Shown: in pieces, positions 52,141-61,472 of the stretch
How positions within the stretch are numbered: position 1 is the stretch's first letter
How the letters are laid out: the number at the start of each line of letters is the position of its first letter
Source: Actinoplanes italicus
GTDB lineage: Bacteria; Actinomycetota; Actinomycetes; Mycobacteriales; Micromonosporaceae
Assembly: GCF_003001815.1 (NCBI RefSeq)
Contig: NZ_PVMZ01000003.1
Span: 124,001-188,000, forward strand
DNA: 64,000 nucleotides
Direction: 5' to 3'
The notes under the pieces: generated by a model
Told to the model about the DNA's origin: nothing
What the model saw: only the letters and a program-made list of their open reading frames with translations
Database searches by the model: none
Translations under genes and position numbers: made by a program

Positions 52141-53058
52141 CTACCAGCTGATGGGCGTACAGTGCCGTCCCGCGTCGGCCGGTTCCACCTGAAGGGTGGC
52201 GTGGTCGATGTGGAAGTCCTCGTGCAGGACGTCGCGGGCCACGCTGAGTACGGCGCCCAGCTCAGCCCGCGAGTCGAGGCTCAGGTGCGCCGAGGCCACG
52301 TCCATGCCTTCGGTCAGCGTCCAGACGTGCAGGTCGTGCACATCGCAGACGCCGGGGACGGCCGCCAGCCGGTCGCGGACCGCGGCGATGTCGAGGTGCT
52401 CGGGGGCGGCCTGGACCAGGATCCGGATCGCCGAGCGACCGAGGGCGAACGTGCGGGGCAGGATCATCAGGGCGACCACCACGGCGACGATCGGGTCGGC
52501 GTACGCCCAGCCGGTCCACCAGATGATCAGAGCGGCCAGGATGACTCCGGCCGACCCGAGCAGGTCGCCGAGCACCTCCAGGTATGCCCCGCGGACCCCG
52601 ATGTTCTCCTTGGCGCCCGAGCGCAGCAGCGCGAACGCGACCAGGTTCGCCGCCAGGCCGCCGACCGCGACCAGCAGCATCCAGTCGGCCGGTACGTGGG
52701 GCGGGTCGGTGAAGCGGCGTACGGCCTGCACCAGGACGAAACCGGCGACCAGGGTCAGCAGCGCCGCGTTGGCGAGCGCGGCCAGCACCTCGAGCCGGTA
52801 GAGCCCGTAGGTGCGGCCGGAGTCCGTCCCGGCGCGGTGGGCGGCGGTGATCGCGGCCAGGGTCATCGCGATGGCCAGCACGTCGGTGAACATGTGTCCG
52901 GCGTCGGAGAGCAGCGCGAGTGATCCGGTGATCACGGCCGCGACCGCCTCGAGAATCATGAACGCGGTCAGCAGCCCGGCCGCCCACCAGAGGCGCCGCC
53001 GATGCCCGGCCCCACCTCTGAGCAGGTCGCGGGTCCCGTGGTCGTGGCCGGCTCCCAT
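52141..53058 (-). CDS. Cation diffusion facilitator (Zn/Co/Cd efflux)
   Basis: This 305-residue CDF antiporter exports divalent metals, probably zinc, in exchange for protons. It has six transmembrane helices. The metal site residues are in SLALLSDAGHMFTDVLA (helix II, H-x3-D) and EVLGDLLGSAGVILAA (helix V). The cytoplasmic C-terminal domain has VHDLHVWTL and IDHATLQVE, which bind regulatory metal. A short His tract (MGAGHDHG) opens the protein. AAGGTGA precedes ATG 53058. An inverted repeat upstream may be the operator of a metal-responsive repressor. Confidence 0.93.
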   Translation of the reverse strand: MGAGHDHGTRDLLRGGAGHRRRLWWAAGLLTAFMILEAVAAVITGSLALLSDAGHMFTDVLAIAMTLAAITAAHRAGTDSGRTYGLYRLEVLAALANAALLTLVAGFVLVQAVRRFTDPPHVPADWMLLVAVGGLAANLVAFALLRSGAKENIGVRGAYLEVLGDLLGSAGVILAALIIWWTGWAYADPIVAVVVALMILPRTFALGRSAIRILVQAAPEHLDIAAVRDRLAAVPGVCDVHDLHVWTLTEGMDVASAHLSLDSRAELGAVLSVARDVLHEDFHIDHATLQVEPADAGRHCTPISW

Positions 53059-53106
53059 GTCGTTCACCTTCCGTCGTCCGGCAGGCCGTCGCCAATGTAT
53101 GCGGAC

Positions 53107-53123
53107 ATTGCTATATGTGCAAT
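53107..53123. promoter_or_regulatory. Inverted repeat upstream of the CDF gene
   Basis: ATTGC-tatatgt-GCAAT forms a 5-7-5 inverted repeat with an AT-rich centre, rare in this GC-rich DNA. It lies about 50 bp before the CDF start and about 70 bp before the divergent beta-propeller gene. Its form resembles sites bound by ArsR- or MerR-type metal sensors, but no such regulator gene is adjacent. A -10-like TATAGC occurs in it on the minus strand. Confidence 0.4.
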
Positions 53124-53190
53124 CGGTTGTGTGTGCCTTCACGCGCGAAGACAATCTTGTTGACCCGTTCTGCAACGGAAAGGAAGTTTC

Positions 53191-54117
53191 GTGCTTCGGC
53201 GTACCCTTGCGAACGTTCTCTGCCTCACCACTCTGGCGGTGACCGTAACCGGATCGCCCGCCGCGGCGGCGGCATCCCGTCCACTGCCCACCACAATCAC
53301 CCTGCCGAGCGGCTTCCAGCCGGAGGGCATCGCCATCGGCTCGAAGCCGTACGCCTACTTCGGCTCACGCGTCGACGGTGACATCTACCGCGTTGACCTG
53401 CGCACCGGCGCGGGCGCCACGTTCAGCGAGGGCCCCGGGACGGCCTCGCTAGGCCTCAAGATCGACGACGGGCGGCTCTTCGTGGCCGGTGGCGCCGGCG
53501 GCGACGCCCGGGTCATCGACCTGCGGACCGGCGCCGTGCTCAAGTCCTACCAGCTCCAGCCGACCGGCTCGAACACGTTCATCAACGACGTGATCGTCAC
53601 CGGTGACGCCGCCTGGTTCACCGACTCCCGCAACCTCGTCCTGTTCAAGATCCCGTTCGGCCGGCACGGCAGGCTGCCCGAGTCCGCCGTCACGGTCCCG
53701 CTCACCGGCGACATCAAGCTGGAGACCGGCAACAACGCCAACGGCATCAGCAGTACGCCGGACGGCCGCGGGCTGATCATCGTCCAGTCGAACACCGGGT
53801 TCCTCTTCCGGGTCTCCACCTCCGGCGTCACCTCGCGCATCGACCTGGGGACCGAGACCGTCGTCAACGGCGACGGCCTGTGGCTGCGCGGCAAGGACCT
53901 CTATGTCGTGCAGAACCGCCTCAACGTGATCACCAAGGTGGCCCTGGACCGCCGCGCCACCTCCGGCACGGTGATCTCCCGTACTTCAGACGCGGCGTTC
54001 GACGTGCCGACCACGATCGCCGAGTACCGCAAGCGGTTCTACCTGCCCAACGCACGCTTCACCACGCCACCGACCCCGGAGACCACCTACAACGCGGTCT
54101 CCGTGCCCATCCCCTGA
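53191..54117 (+). CDS. Secreted SMP-30/gluconolactonase-like beta-propeller protein
   Basis: This exported 308-residue protein has a signal peptide ending near AAAAASR. The rest is a six-bladed beta-propeller of the SMP-30/NHL-like kind, with repeated strands such as EGIAIGSKPYAYFGSRVDG, DIYRVDLRTG and NANGISSTPDGRGLIIVQ. Gluconolactonase-like metal ligands are only partly evident, so lactonase activity is uncertain; a binding role is possible. AAAGGAAG precedes GTG 53191. It is divergent from the CDF gene and shares the region with the inverted repeat. Confidence 0.75.
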   Translation: MLRRTLANVLCLTTLAVTVTGSPAAAAASRPLPTTITLPSGFQPEGIAIGSKPYAYFGSRVDGDIYRVDLRTGAGATFSEGPGTASLGLKIDDGRLFVAGGAGGDARVIDLRTGAVLKSYQLQPTGSNTFINDVIVTGDAAWFTDSRNLVLFKIPFGRHGRLPESAVTVPLTGDIKLETGNNANGISSTPDGRGLIIVQSNTGFLFRVSTSGVTSRIDLGTETVVNGDGLWLRGKDLYVVQNRLNVITKVALDRRATSGTVISRTSDAAFDVPTTIAEYRKRFYLPNARFTTPPTPETTYNAVSVPIP

Positions 54118-54118
54118 G

Positions 54119-56242
54119 TCAGGGGAGCCAGCCGGGGTCCGTACCCACCGTGGTCAGCCGCTGTGTCGCACGCGACAGGGCCACGTACAGGGTGCGGACA
54201 CCGGCCAGGTCGGTCGCGATCTGCGCCGGCTCGACCAGCACGACGGCGTCGTACTCCATGCCCTTGGCCTCGAGTGCGGTGACCACCTGGACCCGCTCCG
54301 GCAGCCCGGCGACCCACTCGGCCATCTCGTCGCGCCGGGGCACCGGCGTGATCAGGCCGATCGTGCCGTCGACCTCACTGAGCTGCTTCTCGGTCAGCTC
54401 ACGGACGGTCTCCGGCAGTCCCCGCGCGTCGGTCACGACGTCGGCCGGCTCCACGCCGGTGCTGCGCACGGCCGACGGCAGCGGAAGGTCCGGCATGATG
54501 GTCCGGATCACCTTCGCCGCGACCTCGAAGATCTCCGACGAGTTCCGGTAGTTCGTGGTCAGGGCGTAACTGTTGCGCTTGCGGCTGCCCAGCGCCCGGT
54601 CCCGCGACCGGTCCAGCTCGGCCGGGTCACCGGACCAGGCGGTCTGTGCCGGGTCACCCACGACCGTCCACGACGCGTACTGCCCGCGCCGGCCGATCAT
54701 CCGCCACTGCATCGGCGACACGTCCTGCGACTCGTCGACCACCACGTGCGCGTAGTCGCGGTAGTCCTCGTCGCGCTGCACCTGCTGGGCGCGGGTCGCG
54801 GCCTGGCGGTCGGCGAAGGTGCTGACCTCCTGGATGCCGTCGCGCACGTGGAACGGGTTCTTCGACTTCTTCTGCGGCCGGCGGGGACGGCCCATCAGCT
54901 CGTCCAGCTCGTCGAGGAGCGCCACGTCGGAGATCGTCGGTCCCTCGGTGGCCAGCGCGTCGAACGAGCCCTGCAGGGTGGCGATCTCGTCCCGGGAGAG
55001 GACCCCGTTCGCGTACGCCCGGAGCCGTCCCGGATCGGCCAGCCAGCGCAGCACCCGCATCGGGGTGAACCGCGGCCACCACGCCTTCAGGAACTCCCGG
55101 AAGTCCGTGCGGTCGGCCAGCTCCGCCTCGAACTCACGCTTCTCCGGCAACCCGCTGACCTTCGCGTCCCGGGCCTGCGCCCAGAGATCGTTGAACACCC
55201 GGTCGAAACCGTGCCCGCGAACCTCGTTGCGCCGCGCCCCACGCTGCAGCGCCGCCCGCCGGATCCGATCCAGATCCTTCGCGCCCAGGCGCAGCAGTGT
55301 GCCGCGGTAGAGCAGCCGCAGCTCGGTCGGCGCACCCGGCACCGCGTCGTGCGAGGCTCGCTCCAGCACCCGCCGCATCCGCAGCGAGCCCTTGATCGCG
55401 GCCACCTCACCGGAGTCGACCCGGGTCGCGTCCCAGCCCGGCACCAGCGAGCCCAGCGAGCGCAGCGTCGCCGTCTCCTCGCCGAGCGAGGGCAGGACGG
55501 TGGCGATGTAGTCCACGAAGACGCCGGACGGGCCGACCACCAGGATGCCGCCGCCGGCGAACCGGCTGCGGTCGGAGTAGAGCAGGTACGCCGCCCGGTG
55601 CAGCGCCACCGCGGTCTTGCCGGTACCGGGTCCGCCGGTGACGATCGTCACGCCGGAGGCGGGGGAGCGGATCGCGTCGTCCTGCTCGCGCTGGATGGTG
55701 GCGACGATGTCGCGCATGCCGCGACCGGTCGCCTTCGCCAGGCTGGCCAGCAGAGCGCCGTCACCGACCACGCGCATGCCCTCGGGAGCCGCGTCCGGGT
55801 CGAGCAGGTCGTCCTCGATGCCGGTGACCTTCTCCCGGCTCGACTGGATCATCCGGCGGCGCACCACACCGAGCGGGTCGGCCGGGGTGGCCCGGTAGAA
55901 CGCGGCCGCGGCCGGCGCGCGCCAGTCGACCACCAGGGGTTTCGAGCCGTCGTCGCGGATGCCCATCCGGCCCACGTAGTGCGTGGCACCGGTCAGCAGG
56001 TCGAGCCGGCCGAAGACCAGGCCCTCGTACTCGGTGTCCAGAGCGTGCCGGCGTCGTGCCGCGTGGAAGACCATCGCGTCGCGCTCCACCAGCGCGCCGA
56101 ACGTGCCCACGCCGGCGAGCTGATAGCCCTCCTTCTCGGCTCGGGACGCGTCCCTGCGCAGCTCGGCGAGGCGGGCATAGACCCGATCCACGTGCTGCTG
56201 CTCGATCGCGATCTCCTGCTCAAGGACGGTGGTGTCGCTCAA
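54119..56242 (-). CDS. HelD-type RNA polymerase recycling ATPase (UvrD/Rep-like)
   Basis: This 707-residue protein belongs to superfamily 1 ATPases. Helicase motifs are Walker A VTGGPGTGKTAVALH, VVVDESQDVSPMQW (motif II), VGDPAQTAW (motif III), LTTNYRNSSEIF (motif IV) and YVALSRATQRL (motif VI). The N-terminal coiled coil (EQEIAIEQQHVDRVYARLAE) that enters the RNA polymerase secondary channel is present, as is GRMGIRDDGSKPLVVDWRAP, typical of actinobacterial HelD. HelD removes stalled polymerase from DNA, and relatives protect against rifamycins. The start is TTG 56242, with GAGAGGGAGAG upstream. Its downstream end is 1 bp from the convergent beta-propeller gene. Confidence 0.92.
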   Translation of the reverse strand: MSDTTVLEQEIAIEQQHVDRVYARLAELRRDASRAEKEGYQLAGVGTFGALVERDAMVFHAARRRHALDTEYEGLVFGRLDLLTGATHYVGRMGIRDDGSKPLVVDWRAPAAAAFYRATPADPLGVVRRRMIQSSREKVTGIEDDLLDPDAAPEGMRVVGDGALLASLAKATGRGMRDIVATIQREQDDAIRSPASGVTIVTGGPGTGKTAVALHRAAYLLYSDRSRFAGGGILVVGPSGVFVDYIATVLPSLGEETATLRSLGSLVPGWDATRVDSGEVAAIKGSLRMRRVLERASHDAVPGAPTELRLLYRGTLLRLGAKDLDRIRRAALQRGARRNEVRGHGFDRVFNDLWAQARDAKVSGLPEKREFEAELADRTDFREFLKAWWPRFTPMRVLRWLADPGRLRAYANGVLSRDEIATLQGSFDALATEGPTISDVALLDELDELMGRPRRPQKKSKNPFHVRDGIQEVSTFADRQAATRAQQVQRDEDYRDYAHVVVDESQDVSPMQWRMIGRRGQYASWTVVGDPAQTAWSGDPAELDRSRDRALGSRKRNSYALTTNYRNSSEIFEVAAKVIRTIMPDLPLPSAVRSTGVEPADVVTDARGLPETVRELTEKQLSEVDGTIGLITPVPRRDEMAEWVAGLPERVQVVTALEAKGMEYDAVVLVEPAQIATDLAGVRTLYVALSRATQRLTTVGTDPGWLP

Positions 56243-56446
56243 GTCCGCTGCTCTCCCTCTCGTGGCGCACCACCGAACACGCGGACCTGCTCGCGCGAAG
56301 GGGGCAATCGAACTTACTCCTGCCCGTACGCCCGCGTCGAATGCCCGCCCGCCCGCGTCGCGCGGGGCCGGGAGTCACGCGGAAGCTCGAACTTCCCAGG
56401 ATCGTCGCCGAACCACCGCGGAGGTGTGCATTTCCCCGGAAAACGA

Positions 56447-57388
56447 CTACGCGGCCTTCTGGGAGCGGCGGGTGGGAGTGGCGATCTGACGACGGTTGCG
56501 CTTCGCCTGACGGGCCACCCGGCGCACGATCGTGATCAACGCGTCGGACACCTCGCGCGGGCGCTCCAGAGGCAGCATGTGCCCGGCGCCCGGCACCACC
56601 GTGAGGTCGGCCCCGGGCAGCGCGCCGGCGATCGACTCGGCGCACGCCGGCGGGGTCAGCCGATCCCGGCCGCCGACCAGCACCGCGGACGGCAGGTCGC
56701 CCAGGTCGGCCAGGGTGTCGAGCCGCGCCTGAGTACCGATCGACTCGCGGAAGCCGCCGATCGAGCGCAGCGGCGCCCGGCCCAGCCCGCGCATGGTCAG
56801 CAGCATGGCCTCCTCGGCGCACTCGTCGCCGAACAGCAGCCAGCGCAGGGCCGGGCGCAGGGCGGGCAGCACGGCCCGGTGCGGGCGCCAGGCCCCGGAG
56901 CGGGCGAGCAGGCCGGCGCCGAGGGTCTCGCCGATGCGCAGCACGTTCGCCAGTTGCGGGGGCAGGCCGTACCGGGTATGGGTATGGCCCTCGGCCGTGG
57001 TCGAGACCAGCAGCAGGCCGGAGACGCGGGAGGCGTACTCCTCGGGGTGGCGGTGGGCGTACTCCATGATGGTCATGCCGCCCATCGAGTGGCCGGCCAG
57101 CACGACCGGGCCGGACGGGGCGTACCGGCGGATCACCTCGGCCATGTCGTCGCCCAGCTGGGCCAGGGTGGCGCCGCGCAAGCGGGTGGCGCTGGAGCGG
57201 CCGTGACCACGGGTGTCGTACGCCACGACCCGCGGAGCCTTGCGTCCCATCTCGCCGAGGGCGGCGATCTGGTGCCGCCAGGTGCGCCGGTCCTGACACC
57301 AGCCGTGCGACAGCACCACGGTGATGGGCGCGTCCTCGGGGCCGGACACGGAGACGTGCAGCCGAACGCCGTCGGCGAGAGTGAGCAT
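56447..57388 (-). CDS. Alpha/beta-fold hydrolase
   Basis: This 313-residue hydrolase has the oxyanion-hole strand VVLSHGWCQDRRTW, the nucleophile elbow LAGHSMGGMTI (Ser), a late Asp in LVGGRDRLTPP and the His in VPGAGHMLPLERP, giving a full triad. The C-terminus has a basic extension (RRVARQAKRNRRQ) that may contact nucleic acid or membrane. ATG 57388 is chosen for its GGAGGT; an ATG at 57409 is in frame but poorly served. The substrate is unknown; such enzymes include esterases, lipases and haloperoxidase-like proteins. It lies upstream of the HelD gene on the same strand, 204 bp away. Confidence 0.88.
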   Translation of the reverse strand: MLTLADGVRLHVSVSGPEDAPITVVLSHGWCQDRRTWRHQIAALGEMGRKAPRVVAYDTRGHGRSSATRLRGATLAQLGDDMAEVIRRYAPSGPVVLAGHSMGGMTIMEYAHRHPEEYASRVSGLLLVSTTAEGHTHTRYGLPPQLANVLRIGETLGAGLLARSGAWRPHRAVLPALRPALRWLLFGDECAEEAMLLTMRGLGRAPLRSIGGFRESIGTQARLDTLADLGDLPSAVLVGGRDRLTPPACAESIAGALPGADLTVVPGAGHMLPLERPREVSDALITIVRRVARQAKRNRRQIATPTRRSQKAA

Positions 57389-57568
57389 GGGTACCTCCGT
57401 GAGGGTCACGCCCCCCGCTGTACCCGCGGGTAATAATCATCACTCGCGATCTCCAGTATTACCAGCATGTTTCTTAAAGACTTGTGGCCCTTCCGGTCGC
57501 CCCGCCGGGGACAGTGAGTTAGCTCGCAATTACTTCTCCCCACGGCTGGGGCAGCGAAAATCCCTAAC

Positions 57569-58186
57569 ATGACGGCAACTCGTGACGCCCTGGTCAGTAC
57601 ACCCGCCGCCGCCATGAGCGAGCTCATCGCGGGTAACAAGCGTTTCGTCTACGGCCGGCCGCGGTACGGCCACGACGTGGCACGTGCCGCCGCCACGGCC
57701 AACGGGCAGAAGCCGCACTCGCTGGTGCTGGGCTGCATCGACTCGCGGGTGCCGCTCGAGGCGATCTTCGACCAGACCTTCGGCTCGATCTGCGTGGCCC
57801 GCTCCGGCGCGCACGTGCTGGACCGCTCGCTGATCGGCTCGATCAACTTCGCGGTCGCCGAGCTCGGCGTCTCCCTGGTGCTCGTCGTCGGTCACAAGCG
57901 CTGCGGGGCCGTGCACGCCACGGTCGAGGCGTTGCGCGCCGGCGCCGTCCCGGGCGGCGACACCAGCCCCGTCGGGTACCTGGTCGACGAGCTGGCCCCG
58001 GCCGTGCAGGAGGTCGGCCTGGAGGACGAGGACGCCTCGGAGAAGGCGGTCAGGGCGAACGTGATCCGCACGGCCGAGCGGCTGCGCGCGGTGCCAGGCC
58101 TGGCCGAGGCGATTGCCGGGGGCAGGGTGAAGGTCGCGGGCGCCGTCTACGACCTGGACAGTGGCTGGGTGGAGTTCTTGCCCTGA
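57569..58186 (+). CDS. Beta-class carbonic anhydrase
   Basis: This 205-residue zinc enzyme interconverts carbon dioxide and bicarbonate. The zinc ligands are Cys56 (GCIDSRVP), His109 and Cys112 (VGHKRCGAVHA), and the Asp58/Arg60 dyad is intact. Cytoplasmic; the size fits the bacterial clade. The ATG has no clear ribosome binding site and may be read leaderless. It ends in a strong bidirectional terminator, so it is a single-gene unit. Confidence 0.94.
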   Translation: MTATRDALVSTPAAAMSELIAGNKRFVYGRPRYGHDVARAAATANGQKPHSLVLGCIDSRVPLEAIFDQTFGSICVARSGAHVLDRSLIGSINFAVAELGVSLVLVVGHKRCGAVHATVEALRAGAVPGGDTSPVGYLVDELAPAVQEVGLEDEDASEKAVRANVIRTAERLRAVPGLAEAIAGGRVKVAGAVYDLDSGWVEFLP

Positions 58187-58215
58187 TCCGCGGATCATGC
58201 AAAAACGGATCATGC

Positions 58216-58255
58216 AAAAAAGCGCCGCCCGGTCACGACCGGGCGGCGCTTTTTT
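58216..58255. terminator. Bidirectional intrinsic terminator
   Basis: A perfect stem of about 18 bp (gcgccgcccggt paired with accgggcggcgc, flanked by A6 and T6) serves both the carbonic anhydrase gene and the convergent small gene. It is a textbook Rho-independent terminator with T tracts on both strands. Just before it, ggatcatgcaaaaa occurs twice. Confidence 0.97.
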
Positions 58256-58261
58256 CGAAGA

Positions 58262-58588
58262 TCAGCCCTCGAAGACACCGGCGTCGACGAGACGCTTCTC
58301 GGTCTCGTTCCAGCCGTGCTCCGGGTGGGTGGTGTGCAGGTTGGTCAGCTCGGTGCGGATCTTGGCACCGTGCCCGGCCGCGGCCAGCACCCGGATCTCC
58401 TCGACGAACGCGTCGGAGTTGGTCGAGAGGTGCTGGGTCTTGCCGTTGGTCAGGTTGCGCACGTACGCGTAGCGGCCGTTGGCGAGCGGGATGAGGTACT
58501 TGTACTCACCGAGCACGCTGAGGGCGCCACCGGTGCCCTGGCCGGCGCGGACTGATGCGCGGGCGGTCTTTGAAGTGTTGCTCGCCAC
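58262..58588 (-). CDS. Small soluble protein of unknown function
   Basis: This 108-residue protein starts at GTG 58588, with AAGGAG eight bases upstream; in-frame sequence further upstream is not protein-like. The N-terminus is polar (SNTSKTARASVRAGQGTGGA). The core, EYKYLIPLANGRYAYVRNLT, is beta-rich, and the C-terminal half is helical (GAKIRTELTNLHTTHPEH). There are no cysteines, membrane segments or signal. I do not recognise the family. It converges on carbonic anhydrase and shares its terminator. The strong binding site and terminator suggest good expression. Confidence 0.72.
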   Translation of the reverse strand: MASNTSKTARASVRAGQGTGGALSVLGEYKYLIPLANGRYAYVRNLTNGKTQHLSTNSDAFVEEIRVLAAAGHGAKIRTELTNLHTTHPEHGWNETEKRLVDAGVFEG

Positions 58589-58833
58589 GGCGGTACTCCT
58601 TGAAGGAAAGCTGAGAGAGTAGAAAAAAGGCCGTGGCAACTCTACACGACGGCCCGTCAACCATACCGTCGGAGCAGGTAACAGCGTTGGGCAGGGTATG
58701 CCACTACGGCAGCTCCCATAGTCGATGTTGCGGATTCTCTGGCGCACCATCCGTACCACCCGGCATCATGGGACACGATCAACCGCGGTCGAGGTCGTAG
58801 GGGAAGACGCACCTCGGTCTCCGGGAGGTCACC

Positions 58834-59325
58834 GTGCCAACGTGTGGCGTCGTATACGTCCACTCGACCCCACTCGCCGTGTGCCAGCATGTCGAGTGGG
58901 CGATCGCGCGCGTCCTGACCGCGCCGGTCAACCTGCAATGGACCGTGCAACCAGTCGATCCGAGCATGCGCCGAGCCGAGTGCAGCTGGACCGGCCGGGC
59001 CGGCACTGGCGCCGAGCTGGCTGCTGCCCTGCGACAGTGGCCCATGATCCGATTCGAGGTAACCGAGGAACCCAGCCCGGGTGTCGACGGGGAACGTTTC
59101 ATGCACGTTCCCGGTCGTGGGCTGTTCCACGGGGTCATGGGCGCTTCGGGCGACATCCAGATCGGCGAGGACCGGCTGCGCGCCATCATGTCCTCGGTCC
59201 GTGCGCCCGAGGCGCTGTCGCATGCGCTGGAGAAGGCGCTCGGCACCGCCTGGGACGTGGAGCTGGAGCCCTATCGCTACGCGGGCGACGGCGCGCCGGT
59301 CACGCTGCTGACCCGGGTCGGCTGA
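58834..59325 (+). CDS. DUF3145-domain protein
   Basis: This 163-residue protein matches the actinobacterial DUF3145 family over its full length: CGVVYVHSTPLAVCQHVEWA at the start, then AECSWTGRAGTGAELAAALR, IRFEVTEEPSPG and GLFHGVMGASGDIQIGED. The start is GTG 58834, with GGGAGGTC upstream. It is soluble with no signal. DUF3145 proteins are near universal in actinomycetes, usually near fatty-acid synthesis genes, and have no established function that I know. Here fabF and acpP lie about 3 kb away, which fits that neighbourhood. Confidence 0.93.
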   Translation: MPTCGVVYVHSTPLAVCQHVEWAIARVLTAPVNLQWTVQPVDPSMRRAECSWTGRAGTGAELAAALRQWPMIRFEVTEEPSPGVDGERFMHVPGRGLFHGVMGASGDIQIGEDRLRAIMSSVRAPEALSHALEKALGTAWDVELEPYRYAGDGAPVTLLTRVG

Positions 59326-59417
59326 CAGCGCCCCACCATGGCGGGGCAAATCGTCCTCAAGCGTGCCCAAAACGCGATGGCGGGTTGAAGTGGCGACGTT
59401 TGCCGTGAACTGGTTCG

Positions 59418-61148
59418 ATGGCGATCGTGAGAAACCTGTCGCGCGCGCTGGCCGTACCGCTGCTTCTGGCTCTGGGGGCTTGTGGCGACGACCCGGCGCC
59501 GACGGCGACCACACCGCCGCCCGCAGCCCCGGCCTCGCCGACCGCGGCCGCGAGCGCCCCGCCCGCCGCGACCGGCGACCCGGCCGCGCGCGCCGCCGAG
59601 GTGGTGGCCCGCCTCAGCGATGAGGACCTGGCCGGACAGGTCCTGATGCCCTACGCCTACGGCGGCTCCGCCACCCAGGTCGACCAGCTCAACAAGCAGG
59701 GCAATCAGCAGCTGGCCGGAGTGGACACCCCGGCCGAGATGATCGCCAAGTACCGCCTGGGCGGCCTGATCCTGGTCGGTTTCACACCCGGCGACCCGAC
59801 CGGCAAGACCAACCCCACGACGAACGTCGACAACCCGGAGCAGGTCCGTGCGCTGACCGCCGGTCTCCAGGACGCCGCCGCGAAACTACCGGCCGGCGCT
59901 CCCCTGATGATCGGCATGGACCAGGAGTACGGCATCGTGACCCGGGTCACCACCGGCGTCACCATGCTGCCGTCCGCGCTGGCCTTCGGCGCCGCCCGCC
60001 AGCCGGCCCTCACCGAGCAGGCATGGCGCGCCGCCGGCACCGAGCTCGCCGCGATGGGCGTCACCGTCGACTTCGCCCCGGTCGCCGACACCCTCAACCC
60101 GGCCGGCGGCGGCGTGATCGGCTCCCGTGCCTTCGGCAGCGACGCCAAGGCCAACTCCCAGCAGGTGGCCGCCGCCGTCCGAGGCCTGCAGTCCTCCGGC
60201 GTGGCGGCGGCCCTCAAGCACTTCCCCGGCCACGGGCACACGACCGCCGACAGCCACGACGAGCTGCCGCTCATCGCCCAGAGCCGCAAGGCGTGGGAAC
60301 AGCAGGACCTGCCCCCGTTCAAGGCCGGCGTCGACGCCGGAGCCGGCCTGGTCATGTCCGGACACCTCAACCTGCAGGCGATCGACAAGGGCGTACCCGC
60401 GACCTTCTCCCGCAAGATCATGACCGACGAGCTGCGCGGCCGCCTCAAGTTCACCGGCGTGGCCGTCACGGACGCCATGAACATGGCCCCCGCCAAGAAG
60501 TGGCCCGCCGGGGAGGCCGCCGTCCGGGCCCTGAATGCCGGCAACGACATGCTGCTCATGCCCCCGGACATCGGCGCCGCCCGCGACGGCATCGTCAACG
60601 GCCTCAAGAACGGCAGCCTCAAGCGCGAACGCCTCACCGAAGCGGTCACGCGCATCCTGACCCTCAAGTTCCGGACCGCGCAGACCCCGCAGCCGGAACT
60701 CTCCGTAGTCGGCTCACCCGCCCACCAGCAGGCCGTGTCGTCACTCAACGCATCGGCGATCACCGTCCTCCGCGGGGCCTGCTCCGGCCCGCTGGCCCGA
60801 GGCCCGGTCTCCGTCTCGGCTCCCGCCAACCGCGAGGTGGCCCGGGTGAACCTGGTCAAGGCCCTGCAGGAAGCCGGAATGCAGGTCCAGGCCTCAGGCG
60901 GCACCGTGATCCGCCTCGTCGGCTACGGCGACCAGCGCGTCGACCTCGACGACTCGGCCGGGATCACCGTCATGATGGACTCGCCCGGACTGCTCGCCCA
61001 AGCCGGGACGCCCACCCTCATCGCGACCTACTCGTCCAGCAAGTTGTCCCTCGACGCATTGGCCGCCGTGATCGCGGGCAAGGCCAAGGCGCCTGGGCGG
61101 TCACCCATCGCGGTGGGCAAGCTGCCTCGGAGCGCTTGCGCGAAATAG
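59418..61148 (+). CDS. Lipoprotein beta-N-acetylhexosaminidase (GH3, NagZ-like)
   Basis: This 576-residue exported lipoprotein (ALGAC, Cys22) removes terminal beta-N-acetylglucosamine, acting in cell-wall recycling. The GH3 domain (about 65-420) has the NagZ signature KHFPGHGHTTADSHDELP, whose Asp-His pair is the acid/base, and the nucleophile Asp in GVAVTDAMNM. An Ala/Pro linker precedes it. The C-terminal ~150 residues (from SALNASAITVLRG-type sequence) form the extra domain seen in Gram-positive two-domain NagZ. Such enzymes act outside the cell in actinobacteria, unlike cytosolic E. coli NagZ. It is followed by 1.35 kb of repeats. Confidence 0.92.
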   Translation: MAIVRNLSRALAVPLLLALGACGDDPAPTATTPPPAAPASPTAAASAPPAATGDPAARAAEVVARLSDEDLAGQVLMPYAYGGSATQVDQLNKQGNQQLAGVDTPAEMIAKYRLGGLILVGFTPGDPTGKTNPTTNVDNPEQVRALTAGLQDAAAKLPAGAPLMIGMDQEYGIVTRVTTGVTMLPSALAFGAARQPALTEQAWRAAGTELAAMGVTVDFAPVADTLNPAGGGVIGSRAFGSDAKANSQQVAAAVRGLQSSGVAAALKHFPGHGHTTADSHDELPLIAQSRKAWEQQDLPPFKAGVDAGAGLVMSGHLNLQAIDKGVPATFSRKIMTDELRGRLKFTGVAVTDAMNMAPAKKWPAGEAAVRALNAGNDMLLMPPDIGAARDGIVNGLKNGSLKRERLTEAVTRILTLKFRTAQTPQPELSVVGSPAHQQAVSSLNASAITVLRGACSGPLARGPVSVSAPANREVARVNLVKALQEAGMQVQASGGTVIRLVGYGDQRVDLDDSAGITVMMDSPGLLAQAGTPTLIATYSSSKLSLDALAAVIAGKAKAPGRSPIAVGKLPRSACAK

Positions 61149-61269
61149 CCCCTTCTCCGGTACGGCCGTCGCCTTCCCCAACCGCACCGGTCGGGTGGCC
61201 GGGGCCACGTAGGCGGCGCGGGCGGTCCGTCGCGGCCCCAAGGCCACTCACGGGCTGAGGGCGTGCCCT

Positions 61270-61440
61270 CACCGCCGACTCCCCGCGCCGCCACTCGACG
61301 GCGCCGCCACTCGACGGCGCCGCCACTCCGATCGCGCCGCCGCTTGGACGCGCGCCGCTCGATCGCGTCGCCGCTCGATCGCGTCGCCACTCGATCGCGT
61401 CGCCGCTTGATCGCGCCGCCGTTCGACCGGCGTCGCCACC
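61270..61440. repeat. About 16-bp degenerate tandem repeat
   Basis: Units like cgctcgatcgcgtcgc occur about nine times in a row with 16- to 19-bp spacing. Many contain GATCGCG. Copies are degenerate at both ends of the array, which suggests age. Confidence 0.75.
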
Positions 61441-61472
61441 TGACGGCGACGCCGGTCGACCGTGCCGCCCTC

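Noticed and set aside
56243..56446. Rifamycin-associated element before the HelD gene
   Set aside because: No inverted repeat of the expected kind was found, so drug-induced control cannot be claimed.
54746..57433. Plus-strand open frame of 895 codons opposite HelD and the hydrolase
   Set aside because: It is antisense to two well-supported genes, crosses their intergenic gap and has no recognisable domain.
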